Assembly: GCA_945827785.1 (NCBI GenBank)
Contig: CALZOR010000005.1
Coordinates: forward strand, 1-50,816
Direction of reading: 5' to 3'
From: an uncultured Bacteroidales bacterium
Lineage (GTDB): Bacteria; Bacteroidota; Bacteroidia; Bacteroidales; UBA932
DNA: 50,816 nucleotides
Below, one piece after another: positions 16,832-25,028 of this stretch; positions within the stretch are counted from its first letter, which is position 1, and each line of letters starts with the position of its first letter. The translations under genes and the position numbers were made by a program. The notes under the pieces were generated by a model. That model searched no databases and was not told the DNA's origin. It saw nothing but the letters and a program-made list of their open reading frames with translations.

Positions 16832-18979
16832 ATGAATATGGCAGAAAACAAATTTGAAAACTTGAGCAGGTTTGCAGTGAACCTCAATGAGAGGGCATCA
16901 CAAGGCAAACTGGACCCGGTCATCGGAAGAGATGAGGAGATCAGACGAGTACTACAGATATTGAGCAGAAGGACAAAGAACAACCCTATCCTCGTCGGAG
17001 AACCGGGCGTGGGCAAAACAGCGATTTCAGAAGGCATTGCCCAGAAAATAGTGGACGGCGACGTTCCGGAAAACCTCAAGAGCAGGAAAATCTACTCTCT
17101 GGACCTCGGAGCCCTTATCGCCGGAGCAAAATATCAGGGAGAATTCGAGGAAAGGCTAAAAGGCGTGGTCAAGGAAGTCGTTGACAGCGACGGAGAAATC
17201 ATCCTTTTCATCGATGAAATCCACACGCTTGTGGGAGCCGGACGTACATCGGGAGCCATGGATGCTTCCAACATCCTGAAACCTGCGCTTGCAAGAGGCG
17301 AACTGAGGACAATCGGCTCTACGACTCTTGATGAGTACCAGAAATATTTCGAGACGGACAAGGCGCTCGAAAGAAGGTTCCAGATGGTGATGGTCGAAGA
17401 GCCGTCTCCCGCAGCTTCCATTTCAATCCTCAGGGGTTTGAAGGAACGCTACGAGAATCACCACAAGGTGCGTATTGAAGATGATGCCCTGATTGCGGCT
17501 GTGGAACTTTCCCACAGGTACATTACAAACAGGTTTCTCCCGGACAAGGCCATTGACCTTGTGGATGAAGCGGCTTCCAAACTCCGTCTGGAAATGAATT
17601 CCGTTCCCGAACCTATTGCCGAACTGGACAGCAGGATACGTCAGCTGGAGATTGAGCGCGAAGCAATCAAAAGGGAAGGTGTTTCCCTGAAGATGGATAA
17701 AATCAAGGACGAGCTGAAGAGTCTGAATGAAGAAAGGGACGGCCTGAGGAAGAAATGGGACGAAGAGAAGGAGATTCTTTCCGGCCTGCAGCAGGCACGC
17801 CAGCAGATTGAGGACTTCAAGATAGAGGCCCACAATGCCGAAAGGTCGGGCGATTACGGCAAAGTTGCAGAAATACGCTATGGCAAGATTGCTCAGGCCC
17901 AGAAAAAGATTGACGAACTTCAGGCACGTCAGGCTGCAATCAGCGAGCCTATCATCACAGAGGCGGTCACTCCTGAAGACATCGCTGAAGTTGTTGCGAA
18001 ATGGACGGGCATACCTGTAAAAAGGATGCTTGAAAGCGAGAAGGAGAAGCTCCTCAGGATGGAGGATGCCCTTCACAAGAGAGTTGTAGGCCAGAATCAG
18101 GCCATCGAAGCCGTTGCAGATGCCGTAAGGCGCTCACGCGCAGGATTGCAGAACGAGAAAAGGCCTATCGGATCCTTCCTCTTCATGGGTACCACCGGCG
18201 TGGGTAAGACCGAGCTGGCAAAAGCCCTGGCGGAGTTCCTTTTCAATGATGAGAACATGATGACAAGGATAGACATGAGTGAGTATCAGGAAAGGCACTC
18301 TGTCAGCCGTCTCGTAGGTGCGCCTCCGGGATATGTAGGATATGACGAGGGCGGACAGCTCACGGAAGCGGTCAGGAGGAAGCCTTATTCCGTCATCTTG
18401 CTCGACGAGATTGAGAAGGCCCATCCGGATGTGTTCAACATCCTGCTTCAGGTGCTTGATGACGGCCGTCTTACCGACAACAAAGGCCGTACGGTGGATT
18501 TTAAGAATACCATTCTGATCATGACGTCCAACGTCGGTGCCGACATCATTCAGGGATTCATGGAAAATCTTCCGGCCGAAGGGGCTGAAAGGGAGTCCCG
18601 GCTCAGGGACTGCCGCGCCCAGGTGCTTGAGGTGCTCAAGAGGACAGTGCGTCCGGAGTTCCTCAACAGGATTGACGAAGTGATTATGTTCGAGCCGCTC
18701 AGCCGTACGGATATCCGTGACATTCTCAGGATGCAGATGGCGGACCTTCAGAGCAAGCTTTCTGAAAACGGCGTGACAATCAGCTTCACGAAAGAGTTTG
18801 AGGATTACATGAGCACTAAAGGTTATGAGCCGGCTTACGGTGCGCGCCCTATCAAGCGTCTGATGCAGAAGGAGCTTGTGAACATCCTCGCAAAGAGCAT
18901 CCTTGACGGTTCGGTGCGTCGCGACAGTACGATAACCGTTGACATTCACGACGGTCAGATCACTCTTGGAAACCGATAG
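16832..18979 (+). CDS. clpB: ClpB-type disaggregase lacking the N-terminal domain
   Basis: AAA+ chaperone that, with DnaK, rescues aggregated proteins. From 16832 (GGAG 5 nt upstream) it has 715 residues against about 860 for full-length ClpB. It begins directly before the first AAA+ module: Walker [10 protein letters not shown] near residue 55, Walker B FIDEIH, then the coiled-coil M-domain (about 265-390), then the second AAA+ module with Walker [10 protein letters not shown] near 452 and the C-terminal YGARPIKR motif. The substrate-binding N-domain is missing, and the 166 nt upstream cannot encode it. A slightly longer frame opens at 16778 but adds no N-domain sequence. The 3' end overlaps the convergent ybaK gene by 20 nt. 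Confidence 0.95.
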   Translation: MNMAENKFENLSRFAVNLNERASQGKLDPVIGRDEEIRRVLQILSRRTKNNPILVGEPGVGKTAISEGIAQKIVDGDVPENLKSRKIYSLDLGALIAGAKYQGEFEERLKGVVKEVVDSDGEIILFIDEIHTLVGAGRTSGAMDASNILKPALARGELRTIGSTTLDEYQKYFETDKALERRFQMVMVEEPSPAASISILRGLKERYENHHKVRIEDDALIAAVELSHRYITNRFLPDKAIDLVDEAASKLRLEMNSVPEPIAELDSRIRQLEIEREAIKREGVSLKMDKIKDELKSLNEERDGLRKKWDEEKEILSGLQQARQQIEDFKIEAHNAERSGDYGKVAEIRYGKIAQAQKKIDELQARQAAISEPIITEAVTPEDIAEVVAKWTGIPVKRMLESEKEKLLRMEDALHKRVVGQNQAIEAVADAVRRSRAGLQNEKRPIGSFLFMGTTGVGKTELAKALAEFLFNDENMMTRIDMSEYQERHSVSRLVGAPPGYVGYDEGGQLTEAVRRKPYSVILLDEIEKAHPDVFNILLQVLDDGRLTDNKGRTVDFKNTILIMTSNVGADIIQGFMENLPAEGAERESRLRDCRAQVLEVLKRTVRPEFLNRIDEVIMFEPLSRTDIRDILRMQMADLQSKLSENGVTISFTKEFEDYMSTKGYEPAYGARPIKRLMQKELVNILAKSILDGSVRRDSTITVDIHDGQITLGNR

Positions 18980-19463
18980 GATCGGCAAGAGAACCAGTCA
19001 TTGCCCCTGTATAGGATATAAGGTCCGCAGGGGCAATTTCTATTTGCAGACCTCTGACTCCGGCGCTTATGAAGATCGTTTCAAATGACAATGCCGTTTC
19101 ATGGATGAATGTCGGAAACTTCTTTTTCATGCCTATCGGGGAGCATCCGCCCCTGATGTATCCAGTTACGCCGAGCAGATCCTTCATCGGTATCATCTCG
19201 ACCTTCTTGTTGCCTGAAGCCTTTGCAAGTGACTTCAGGTTCACTTCCATGTCGCCCGGAACAACACATACCAGGTAGCCAGACTTGTCACCATGCAATA
19301 CAAGCGTCTTGAAAACCCTTTCTACGGGCTCTCCGAGGCTTTCTGCCACATGGCCGGCCGCCAGGTCATTCTCGTCCACTTCGTACGGAATAAGCGCATA
19401 TTTCAGGCCTGCTTTATCAAGCAGTCTTGCCGCATTTGTTTTTTCAATACCTTTCTTTGCCAT
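18960..19463 (-). CDS. ybaK: Cys-tRNA(Pro)/Cys-tRNA(Cys) deacylase YbaK/EbsC family
   Basis: 167 residues. The YbaK fold is recognisable: N-terminal TNAARLLDKAGL, the strand KTLVLHGDKSGYLVCVVPGD, a lysine in LKSLAKASGNKKVEM, and the loop GYIRGGCSPIGMKKKFP. These trans-editing enzymes hydrolyse mischarged Cys-tRNA(Pro) in the cytoplasm. It is convergent with clpB and overlaps its last 20 nt. No promoter is evident. Its upstream side faces the CAU tRNA. Confidence 0.9.
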   Translation of the reverse strand: MAKKGIEKTNAARLLDKAGLKYALIPYEVDENDLAAGHVAESLGEPVERVFKTLVLHGDKSGYLVCVVPGDMEVNLKSLAKASGNKKVEMIPMKDLLGVTGYIRGGCSPIGMKKKFPTFIHETALSFETIFISAGVRGLQIEIAPADLISYTGAMTGSLADPIGFQE

Positions 19464-19512
19464 GATTCATTTATTTTATTGCCCCGCCCCTCAATGAAAT
19501 ATAACCCTGGGG

Positions 19513-19552
19513 CCACGAAAAAAAGCCATCGCGGTAGCGGTGGCTTTTTCGT
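19513..19552 (-). terminator. Terminator downstream of the CAU tRNA
   Basis: On the minus strand the tRNA is followed within a few bases by a hairpin (GCCACCGC / GCGATGGC around TACC) and a run of seven T. The flanking A/T tracts can extend the stem to about 18 bp with a two-base bulge. Confidence 0.8.
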
Positions 19553-19626
19553 GGTCCCAGCAGGGCATGATCCTGCGACCCCCTGATTATGAGTCAGGTG
19601 CTACTAACCAACTGAGCTATGGGACC
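19553..19626 (-). tRNA. tRNA with CAU anticodon (tRNA-Met, possibly Ile2), atypical T-loop
   Basis: The minus strand folds as a cloverleaf: acceptor GGTCCCA/TGGGACC, anticodon stem CCTGA/TCAGG with loop CTCATAA, and T-stem GCAGG/CCTGC. The anticodon is CAU. CCA is not encoded. Elongator tRNA-Met is likelier from the general sequence, but the C4-G69, C5-G68, C6-G67 acceptor pairs also occur in tRNA-Ile2, so lysidine-modified Ile2 cannot be excluded. Two oddities: the T-loop is ATCATGC instead of TTCRANN, and the D-loop is one base longer, leaving position 13-22 unpaired. Confidence 0.8.
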
Positions 19627-19638
19627 TTTTTCTTGCTT

Positions 19639-19800
19639 CTTTTTGGTGATTTTTGCGTTGGACTGCATATCCTCAGTCGGTCATTACCATTAGGTAACTC
19701 CCTCCATCGTCATTTGCCCGCCTTAAAATCCCTCAAAAATAAGCTGCGAAACTATACTTTTTGGTGATTTTTGCGTTGGACCAAAAATAAGCTGCGAAAA
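19639..19800. repeat. Interleaved direct repeats in the tRNA 5' flank
   Basis: A 24-bp sequence occurs exactly twice (19639-19662 and 19757-19780) and an 18-bp sequence twice (19734-19751 and 19782-19799). Together they describe a partial tandem duplication in which the second unit lacks about 70 bp. No protein-coding potential is seen. Confidence 0.8.
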
Positions 19801-19817
19801 TCGTTCAAAGAACTAAT

Positions 19818-19863
19818 TATATTTGCTCCGTCCGGGGTTTGGCCGGACGGGAGTGCAAATATA
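19818..19863. repeat. Inverted repeat with inward-facing -7 elements at both ends
   Basis: TATATTTGC (19818-19826) and its complement GCAAATATA (19855-19863) flank an 8-bp stem CCGTCCGG/CCGGACGG (19828-19835, 19843-19850) with loop GGTTTGG. Each end is a perfect -7 promoter element pointing into the hairpin. The minus-strand one could drive the CAU tRNA about 230 nt away. The hairpin could also act as a terminator after rpsJ, although no T-run follows. Confidence 0.55.
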
Positions 19864-19879
19864 AGAATTTATTTTGATT

Positions 19880-19907
19880 TGCCCCAAAATAAATTGGTAT
19901 TGGGGCA
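19880..19907 (-). terminator. Possible terminator hairpin after rpsJ
   Basis: TGCCCCAA (19880-19887) pairs with TTGGGGCA (19900-19907), 11 nt beyond the rpsJ stop. The minus-strand sequence after it lacks a T-run, so termination is uncertain. Confidence 0.4.
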
Positions 19908-19917
19908 TAATCGTAAA

Positions 19918-20226
19918 CTAGTTGAGTTTGATTTCGACCTCAACACCGCTTGAAAGCTCAAGCTTCATGAGAGCGTCAACAGTCTTAGGAGTTGCCTCGT
20001 AAATGTCAAGAAGACGGCGGTAAGAGTCGAGCTCGAACTGCTCGCGAGACTTCTTGTTTACGAAAGTCGAACGGTTGACAGTGAAAATCTTCTTGTGAGT
20101 CGGAAGCGGAATAGGTCCGTTTACACGAGCACCAGTAGCAGACACTGTATCAACGATCTTCTTTGCAGACTTGTCAACCAGCATGTGGTCGAATGATTTG
20201 AGTTTAATTCTGATTATTTGGCTCAT
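19918..20226 (-). CDS. rpsJ: 30S ribosomal protein S10
   Basis: 102 residues, normal length. Recognised from the opening [10 protein letters not shown], the loop [15 protein letters not shown] and the C-terminal [19 protein letters not shown]10 sits in the head of the small subunit and also joins transcription antitermination as NusE. It is last in the operon rpsL-rpsG-fusA-rpsJ. In many bacteria, including other Bacteroidota I know, rplC and the rest of the S10 operon follow; here they do not. Confidence 0.97.
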   Translation of the reverse strand: MSQIIRIKLKSFDHMLVDKSAKKIVDTVSATGARVNGPIPLPTHKKIFTVNRSTFVNKKSREQFELDSYRRLLDIYEATPKTVDALMKLELSSGVEVEIKLN

Positions 20227-20255
20227 ATCGAAATTCGTTGAATTCTGTTAAACAA

Positions 20256-22367
20256 TTATTCGTCCTCGTCAGAGTTCTTGTAACCGCTCTTCTCGATAAC
20301 TTCCTTAGCAAGGTTTGCAGGAACCTCAGCATAGTGATCGAAAGTCATTGTGCTGGTTGCACGACCTGAAGAAATTGTACGGAGAATGGTTACATAACCG
20401 AACTGCTCTGCAAGCGGAACATAAGCTTTGACGATGCGTGCACCCACTGTCGAATCCATGGCGTTGATCTGACCGCGACGACGGTTGAGGTCACCGACGA
20501 TATCTCCCATGTAATCCTCAGGAGTAACAACCTCAAGGCTCATGATAGGCTCAAGGAGAACTGGTTTAGCCTTAGGGCAAGCGTGACGGAATGCCATACG
20601 TGCACAGATTTCGAATGAAAGCTGGTCTGAGTCCACTGGGTGGAATGAACCATCTTTGAGGGTAACCTTAAGTGAAGGAACCTCGTAACCTGCGAGCACA
20701 CCGTTTGCCATTGCTGACTTGAAACCTTTCTCTACAGACGGGATGAACTCCTTAGGAACGTTACCACCCTTCACTTCGTCAATGAACTGAAGTCCTGTAA
20801 CTCCCTCATCTGCAGGTGCGATCTCAACGATGATGTCAGCGAACTTACCACGACCACCGGACTGTTTCTTGAATACCTCACGGTGCTGAACAGGCTGAGT
20901 AATAGCCTCTTTGTAGTTAACCTGAGGTGCGCCCTGGTTGATGTCAACACCGAACTCACGGCGGAGACGGTCAACGATGATGTCGAGGTGAAGCTCACCC
21001 ATACCGCTGATGACAGTCTGGCCAGTCTCATGGTCAGTCTTGACTGTGAAGGTAGGGTCCTCCTCAGCAAGCTTGGCAAGAGCGATTCCGAGTTTGTCAA
21101 GATCTTTCTGAGTCTTAGGCTCAACTGCAAGTCCGATAACCGGATCCGGGAACTCCATAGACTCGAGAGTGATAGGGTTTGACTCAACGCAGATTGTATC
21201 ACCTGTGCGGAGGTCTTTGAAACCTACTGCTGCGCAGATGTCACCGGCCTCAACGAACTCGATAGGGTTCTGTTTGTTCGAGTGCATCTGGTAAAGACGT
21301 GCAACACGCTCTTTCTTGTCTGAACGGGTGTTGAGCACATAAGAACCAGCGTCAAGACGTCCTGAATAAGCACGGAGGAATGCAAGACGACCTACGAACG
21401 GGTCGGTAGCAATCTTGAAGACGAGAGCGCAGAAAGGCTCTTTTGCATCAGGATGACGAACTTCCTCATCTCCGGTCTTAGGGTTGGTACCCTTGATTGA
21501 CGGGATGTCAAGCGGAGAAGGAAGGTAACGCATCACAGCGTCAAGAAGGAACTGAACGCCCTTGTTCTTGAATGAAGAACCGCAGCATGCAGGAACGATC
21601 TTCATGTCGATGGTAGCCTTGCGGAGGGCAGCGATGATCTCATCCTCTGAAATTGAGTCAGGATCCTCGAAGAATTTCTCCATAAGAGACTCGTCATACT
21701 CGGCAGCAGCCTCAACGAGTTTCTCTCTCCACATTGCAACCTCGTCAGCCATAGCTGCAGGAACATCCTCAAGGTGATAGTTCACAAGATTCTCGGAACC
21801 ATCGTAGATTATTGCCTTGTTGGCGATAAGGTCAACGATTCCCTGGAACTTATCCTCTGCACCGATAGGAAGACAGATAGGAACTGCTCTTGCACCGAGC
21901 TTCTCCTTGATCTCCTCAACAACTGCGAGGAAGTCTGCACCTACACGGTCCATCTTGTTGATATAGGCAATTTTAGGAACGCCATATTTGTCAGCCTGAC
22001 GCCAAACGGTCTCAGACTGTGGCTGAACACGTCCTACTGCACAGAAAGTAGCGACTGTTCCATCGAGCACACGGAGTGAACGCTCCACCTCAACGGTGAA
22101 GTCAACGTGGCCCGGAGTGTCGATAAGGTTGATCTGATATGTATCCCCTTTGTAGTGCCAGAATGCAGTGGTAGCAGCTGAAGTGATGGTGATACCACGC
22201 TCCTGCTCCTGCACCATCCAGTCCATGGTAGCAGCACCCTCATGAACTTCACCAATCTTGTGGGTCTTTCCTGTATAGAACAGGATACGCTCTGAGGTTG
22301 TTGTCTTACCGGCATCGATGTGAGCCATGATACCGATGTTTCTGGTAAATTTAAGATCTCTTGCCAT
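20256..22367 (-). CDS. fusA: Elongation factor G
   Basis: 703 residues, full length. GTPase motifs are intact: G1 AHIDAGKTT, switch I region [12 protein letters not shown]3 DTPGH and G4 NKMD. Domains II-V follow, including the domain IV segment [11 protein letters not shown] drives ribosomal translocation and, with RRF, subunit recycling. It lies 15 nt after the rpsG stop and 29 nt before rpsJ. No deviation is seen in the catalytic residues. Confidence 0.98.
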   Translation of the reverse strand: MARDLKFTRNIGIMAHIDAGKTTTSERILFYTGKTHKIGEVHEGAATMDWMVQEQERGITITSAATTAFWHYKGDTYQINLIDTPGHVDFTVEVERSLRVLDGTVATFCAVGRVQPQSETVWRQADKYGVPKIAYINKMDRVGADFLAVVEEIKEKLGARAVPICLPIGAEDKFQGIVDLIANKAIIYDGSENLVNYHLEDVPAAMADEVAMWREKLVEAAAEYDESLMEKFFEDPDSISEDEIIAALRKATIDMKIVPACCGSSFKNKGVQFLLDAVMRYLPSPLDIPSIKGTNPKTGDEEVRHPDAKEPFCALVFKIATDPFVGRLAFLRAYSGRLDAGSYVLNTRSDKKERVARLYQMHSNKQNPIEFVEAGDICAAVGFKDLRTGDTICVESNPITLESMEFPDPVIGLAVEPKTQKDLDKLGIALAKLAEEDPTFTVKTDHETGQTVISGMGELHLDIIVDRLRREFGVDINQGAPQVNYKEAITQPVQHREVFKKQSGGRGKFADIIVEIAPADEGVTGLQFIDEVKGGNVPKEFIPSVEKGFKSAMANGVLAGYEVPSLKVTLKDGSFHPVDSDQLSFEICARMAFRHACPKAKPVLLEPIMSLEVVTPEDYMGDIVGDLNRRRGQINAMDSTVGARIVKAYVPLAEQFGYVTILRTISSGRATSTMTFDHYAEVPANLAKEVIEKSGYKNSDEDE

Positions 22368-22382
22368 TGTCTTAACCGGGGA

Positions 22383-22859
22383 TTAGAATCTGAAGTGTGC
22401 AAATGCCTTGTTGGCCTCTGCCATTCTGTGCATATCTTCTTTTCTCTTGAATGCTGCACCTTCGCAGTTATATGCTGCGATAATCTCGGCGCAAAGTTTT
22501 TCGGCCATGGAGTGACCTGAGCGCTTGCGGGCGAAGACGATCATATTCTTCATAGAAAGTGAAATCTTCCTCTCCGGACGGACCTCCATAGGCACCTGGA
22601 AGTTAGCTCCACCGATACGGCGTGACTTAACCTCAACCTGAGGAGTTACGTTCTCGAGAGCTTTCCTCCAAATATCTAGAGGAGCCTTGTCAGAATCTTT
22701 CATCTTCTCGCCTACCATGTCAATGGCATCGTAAAAAATAGAATACGCGATACTCTTCTTCCCCTGCAACATAAGATTGTTCACGAAACGGGTCACGTTT
22801 ACATCGTGAAACTTAGGATCAGGAAGTAGAATCCTCTTCTTAGGCTTCGTTTTTCTCAT
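22383..22859 (-). CDS. rpsG: 30S ribosomal protein S7
   Basis: 158 residues, normal length. Typical S7 sequence: [11 protein letters not shown] at the start, [15 protein letters not shown], the [24 protein letters not shown] core and the tail [14 protein letters not shown]7 nucleates assembly of the 30S head by binding 16S rRNA. Second gene of the str-type operon, 38 nt after rpsL and 15 nt before fusA. Confidence 0.98.
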   Translation of the reverse strand: MRKTKPKKRILLPDPKFHDVNVTRFVNNLMLQGKKSIAYSIFYDAIDMVGEKMKDSDKAPLDIWRKALENVTPQVEVKSRRIGGANFQVPMEVRPERKISLSMKNMIVFARKRSGHSMAEKLCAEIIAAYNCEGAAFKRKEDMHRMAEANKAFAHFRF

Positions 22860-22897
22860 TTTTGTAGAAAATTAAAGGTGATGATTAATTAAAAAAA

Positions 22898-23281
22898 TTA
22901 CTTCTTAGATTTCTTTGGCCTCTTGGTACCGTAGAGAGAACGTGAGTTAGTTCTTCCATCGACACCTGCAGTATCCAAAGCTCCTCTAAGGATGTGGTAA
23001 CGCACACCTGGAAGGTCCTTTACACGACCACCGCGAACGAGCACGATTGAGTGCTCCTGGAGGTTGTGGCCCTCGCCAGGAATGTACGCGTTGACCTCTT
23101 TTGAGTTGGTAAGACGTACACGGGCAACCTTACGCATTGCTGAGTTAGGTTTCTTAGGTGTAGTTGTGTACACACGTACGCATACGCCCCTTCTCTGAGG
23201 ACAAGCATCCAACGCGCGAGACTTACTCTTCTCGACGATAACCTCGCGTCCTTTGCGAACTAATTGTTGAATTGTAGGCAT
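22898..23281 (-). CDS. rpsL: 30S ribosomal protein S12
   Basis: 127 residues. S12 signatures [31 protein letters not shown] and [27 protein letters not shown] are present. The lysines in TPKKPNS and GRVKDLPG, whose replacement gives streptomycin resistance in other bacteria, are wild-type. S12 contributes to decoding accuracy at the A site. First gene of the operon, with a good promoter 53-83 nt upstream. Confidence 0.98.
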   Translation of the reverse strand: MPTIQQLVRKGREVIVEKSKSRALDACPQRRGVCVRVYTTTPKKPNSAMRKVARVRLTNSKEVNAYIPGEGHNLQEHSIVLVRGGRVKDLPGVRYHILRGALDTAGVDGRTNSRSLYGTKRPKKSKK

Positions 23282-23333
23282 AAATGTTTGTAAATCTTTA
23301 ATTTATGTTGTTTACCCCACTTTTTGGGGGCTG

Positions 23334-23363
23334 CAAATATACGAATTATTTTTTATTTATCAA
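23334..23363 (-). promoter_or_regulatory. Promoter of the rpsL-rpsG-fusA-rpsJ operon
   Basis: TATATTTG (complement of 23334-23341) with TTG (complement of 23361-23363) exactly 19 nt upstream: a consensus Bacteroidota promoter. The leader that follows has a small CCCCA/TGGGG hairpin (about 23314-23330), possibly regulatory. Confidence 0.8.
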
Positions 23364-23415
23364 CAAAAAAGCTGAATTTCAGTATTTTGACCTTCTAATA
23401 TTCGGTAAAATATTG

Positions 23416-23423
23416 TATATTTG
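23416..23423 (+). promoter_or_regulatory. -7 element of the MGMT-like gene
   Basis: TATATTTG, 26 nt before ATG 23450, in an intergenic stretch shared with the divergent rpsL promoter. No -33 TTG at good spacing. Confidence 0.55.
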
Positions 23424-23449
23424 TCATCGGACAAAAAGCATTCACAGCC

Positions 23450-24043
23450 ATGGATAAGGACGGGAAATGGGTTATTGTCCGGATCGACGGCAAGATAGCT
23501 TCGATTTCAACGGACTACAGGGCAATGCTTGCCATTGCCGGAGAATTGTCAAGACAGAAGAATCCCGAATATGCCGAAATTACTATCAGGACGGTTTCAT
23601 TCGAGGATGTGTGGGACCTGCGCCGACAGGTGTCGTGGGAAGATTTCCTGCTTTTCGGCACCGCCTTCCAGAAGAGGGTTTGGAAGTGCCTGTATGAGTT
23701 GCTGGATGAGATTCCGGCAAAGGGCGATGATGCACTGAAACTTCTGAGTTACAGCGATTTTGCTGAAAGATGCGGTTGTCTTTCAGGCGTAAGGGCCGTC
23801 GCACACGCCGTGGGATTGAACCCGCTTGCCGTGCTCATACCGTGTCACCTGATTGTTCCCAAGGAAGCCATTGACAGGATAGACTCCATTCGCACCAAGG
23901 CACAGTCCACAATCTTCAAGGGCGAAGACCTCTGCATTGACAAAATCCTCTCAGACCCTTCCATAGACCTGGGAGAATATGCCCTCGGCCGCCCACTGAA
24001 GCGCGAACTCATCCGCCATGAACATTCTCTTTTTGATAAATAA
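23450..24043 (+). CDS. Methylated-DNA-protein cysteine methyltransferase-like protein (MGMT/Ada family)
   Basis: 197 residues. The C-terminal half matches the O6-alkylguanine-DNA alkyltransferase domain: TAFQKRVWKCLYELLDEIP, YSDFAERCGC, VRAVAHAVGLNPLAVLIPCHLIVP. The acceptor cysteine in IPCH near residue 134 is kept, but the invariant Arg of the family motif PCHR is Leu here. The N-terminal 70 residues form a small domain of uncertain relation. It likely repairs O6-methylguanine in one suicide reaction. The Arg change leaves room for altered substrate use. It stands alone between the ribosomal operon and a HAD phosphatase. Confidence 0.85.
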   Translation: MDKDGKWVIVRIDGKIASISTDYRAMLAIAGELSRQKNPEYAEITIRTVSFEDVWDLRRQVSWEDFLLFGTAFQKRVWKCLYELLDEIPAKGDDALKLLSYSDFAERCGCLSGVRAVAHAVGLNPLAVLIPCHLIVPKEAIDRIDSIRTKAQSTIFKGEDLCIDKILSDPSIDLGEYALGRPLKRELIRHEHSLFDK

Positions 24044-24047
24044 GGCC

Positions 24048-24077
24048 TTGATTTGTCCATAAAATGCCGTAGTTTTG
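24048..24077 (+). promoter_or_regulatory. Promoter of the HAD hydrolase gene
   Basis: TTG (24048-24050), a 19-nt spacer, and TAGTTTTG (24070-24077), a TAnnTTTG match. It lies 26 nt before the chosen start 24104 and inside the longer frame that opens at 24053, which argues for the shorter protein. Confidence 0.65.
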
Positions 24078-24103
24078 CGGGCATAATTCAAATCAGGAAC
24101 AAA

Positions 24104-24733
24104 ATGAACATCAAGGCAATAGTTTTTGACATGGGAGGAGTCCTCATTGACCTGGACTACGACAGATGTGTAGCAGCCTACAAGGCACTTGGCTTCGAGG
24201 AAATCTGCGACTATCTCGACCCATGCCATCAGAAAGGCATATACGGGGATATGGAGAGCGGCAAGGCAAGCGAAGATGAATTCTATGACTTTTTTCTGTC
24301 AAAGTGTCATGCCGGCACCACCCGTGCCGACATTGACGCCTGCATGAAGAGTTTCTACGACGGCCCGTCCGAAAAGACCGGCTCCCTGCTCAGAGGGCTG
24401 AAACAGAAAGGCTACGGAATCTACATGCTCAGCAACAACAATCCGATAATGATGAGAATCTGCGACTCCGATTTCAAAAAGGTCGGAATCGGCATCAGTG
24501 ATTTCTTTGACCAGGCTTTCATCTCAAGTTCGATGAAGATGATGAAGCCGGATGCAGCCATCTTCAACGAAGCCATCAGGCGCATCGGACTGAAAGCAGA
24601 GGAACTGCTTTTCATTGATGACTCCCCTGTCAACGTCGAGGCTGCACGGAAATCCGGCATGAACGCCATCCTCTACACCTGCGGTGAAGACCTTGAGATG
24701 ACGATTGAGGAGGCGCTGCGGCAGGGAAATTGA
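24104..24733 (+). CDS. HAD-superfamily phosphatase (subfamily IA, YihX-like)
   Basis: 209 residues from the start at 24104. All four HAD motifs are visible: I FDMGGVLIDLD (nucleophile Asp near residue 9), II MLSNNN, III lysine in KMMKPDA, IV FIDDSPVNVEAA. The cap is helical (C1 type). Closest known type by motif is the sugar-phosphate phosphatase YihX, hydrolysing for example alpha-D-glucose-1-phosphate, but substrates are not predictable in this family. It is monocistronic with its own promoter. The longer frame from 24053 is rejected because a full promoter lies inside it. Confidence 0.88.
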   Translation: MNIKAIVFDMGGVLIDLDYDRCVAAYKALGFEEICDYLDPCHQKGIYGDMESGKASEDEFYDFFLSKCHAGTTRADIDACMKSFYDGPSEKTGSLLRGLKQKGYGIYMLSNNNPIMMRICDSDFKKVGIGISDFFDQAFISSSMKMMKPDAAIFNEAIRRIGLKAEELLFIDDSPVNVEAARKSGMNAILYTCGEDLEMTIEEALRQGN

Positions 24734-24765
24734 CTGGATGAAAATCACCTGTTTTCGAAGAAAAA

Positions 24766-24797
24766 AGATGGGGATGATTGCATAATCACCCCCATCT
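24766..24797 (-). terminator. Terminator after the NfeD-flotillin-XRE operon
   Basis: A 14-bp stem (AGATGGGGGTGATT on the minus strand; one G-U pair in that direction) with a GCAT-type loop, followed on the minus strand by six T. On the plus strand the same position is an A-C mismatch, so the hairpin favours the minus-strand transcript. Confidence 0.85.
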
Positions 24798-24815
24798 ATC
24801 ATATATCAGAAGACA

Positions 24816-25025
24816 TCATCCTTCCGATGAGTACTCCAGGATATCTCCCGGTTGACATTCAAGAGCCCTGCACAGCGCTTCCAATGTACTGAATCTAACG
24901 GCTTTGGCTTTTCCTGTCTTCAGAATGGACAGATTGGTAGCGGTAATCCCGACCTTTTCAGCCAGCTCTCCTGACGACATTTTCCGCCTTGCAAGCATTA
25001 CATCTATGTTTACTACTATAGGCAT
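24816..25025 (-). CDS. Small XRE-family (Cro/C1, YozG-like) DNA-binding protein
   Basis: 69 residues, almost entirely one helix-turn-helix: NIDVMLARRKMSSGELAEKVGITATNLSILKTGKAKAVRFSTLEALCRALECQPGDILEY in outline. This short class of Cro/C1-type proteins commonly occurs in Bacteroidota and Firmicutes. It follows the flotillin stop by 3 nt and precedes a good terminator, so it is co-transcribed with the NfeD and flotillin genes and may autoregulate them. No ligand domain is present. Confidence 0.88.
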   Translation of the reverse strand: MPIVVNIDVMLARRKMSSGELAEKVGITATNLSILKTGKAKAVRFSTLEALCRALECQPGDILEYSSEG

Positions 25026-25028
25026 GGG

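Noticed and set aside
17423..18988. Long frames (217 and 284 codons) antisense to clpB
   Set aside because: Same reason: codon-bias shadows of a conserved gene.
18960..19020. Missing terminator between clpB and ybaK as a sign of truncation
   Set aside because: The two genes are intact and convergent with a 20-nt overlap; both C-termini look complete.
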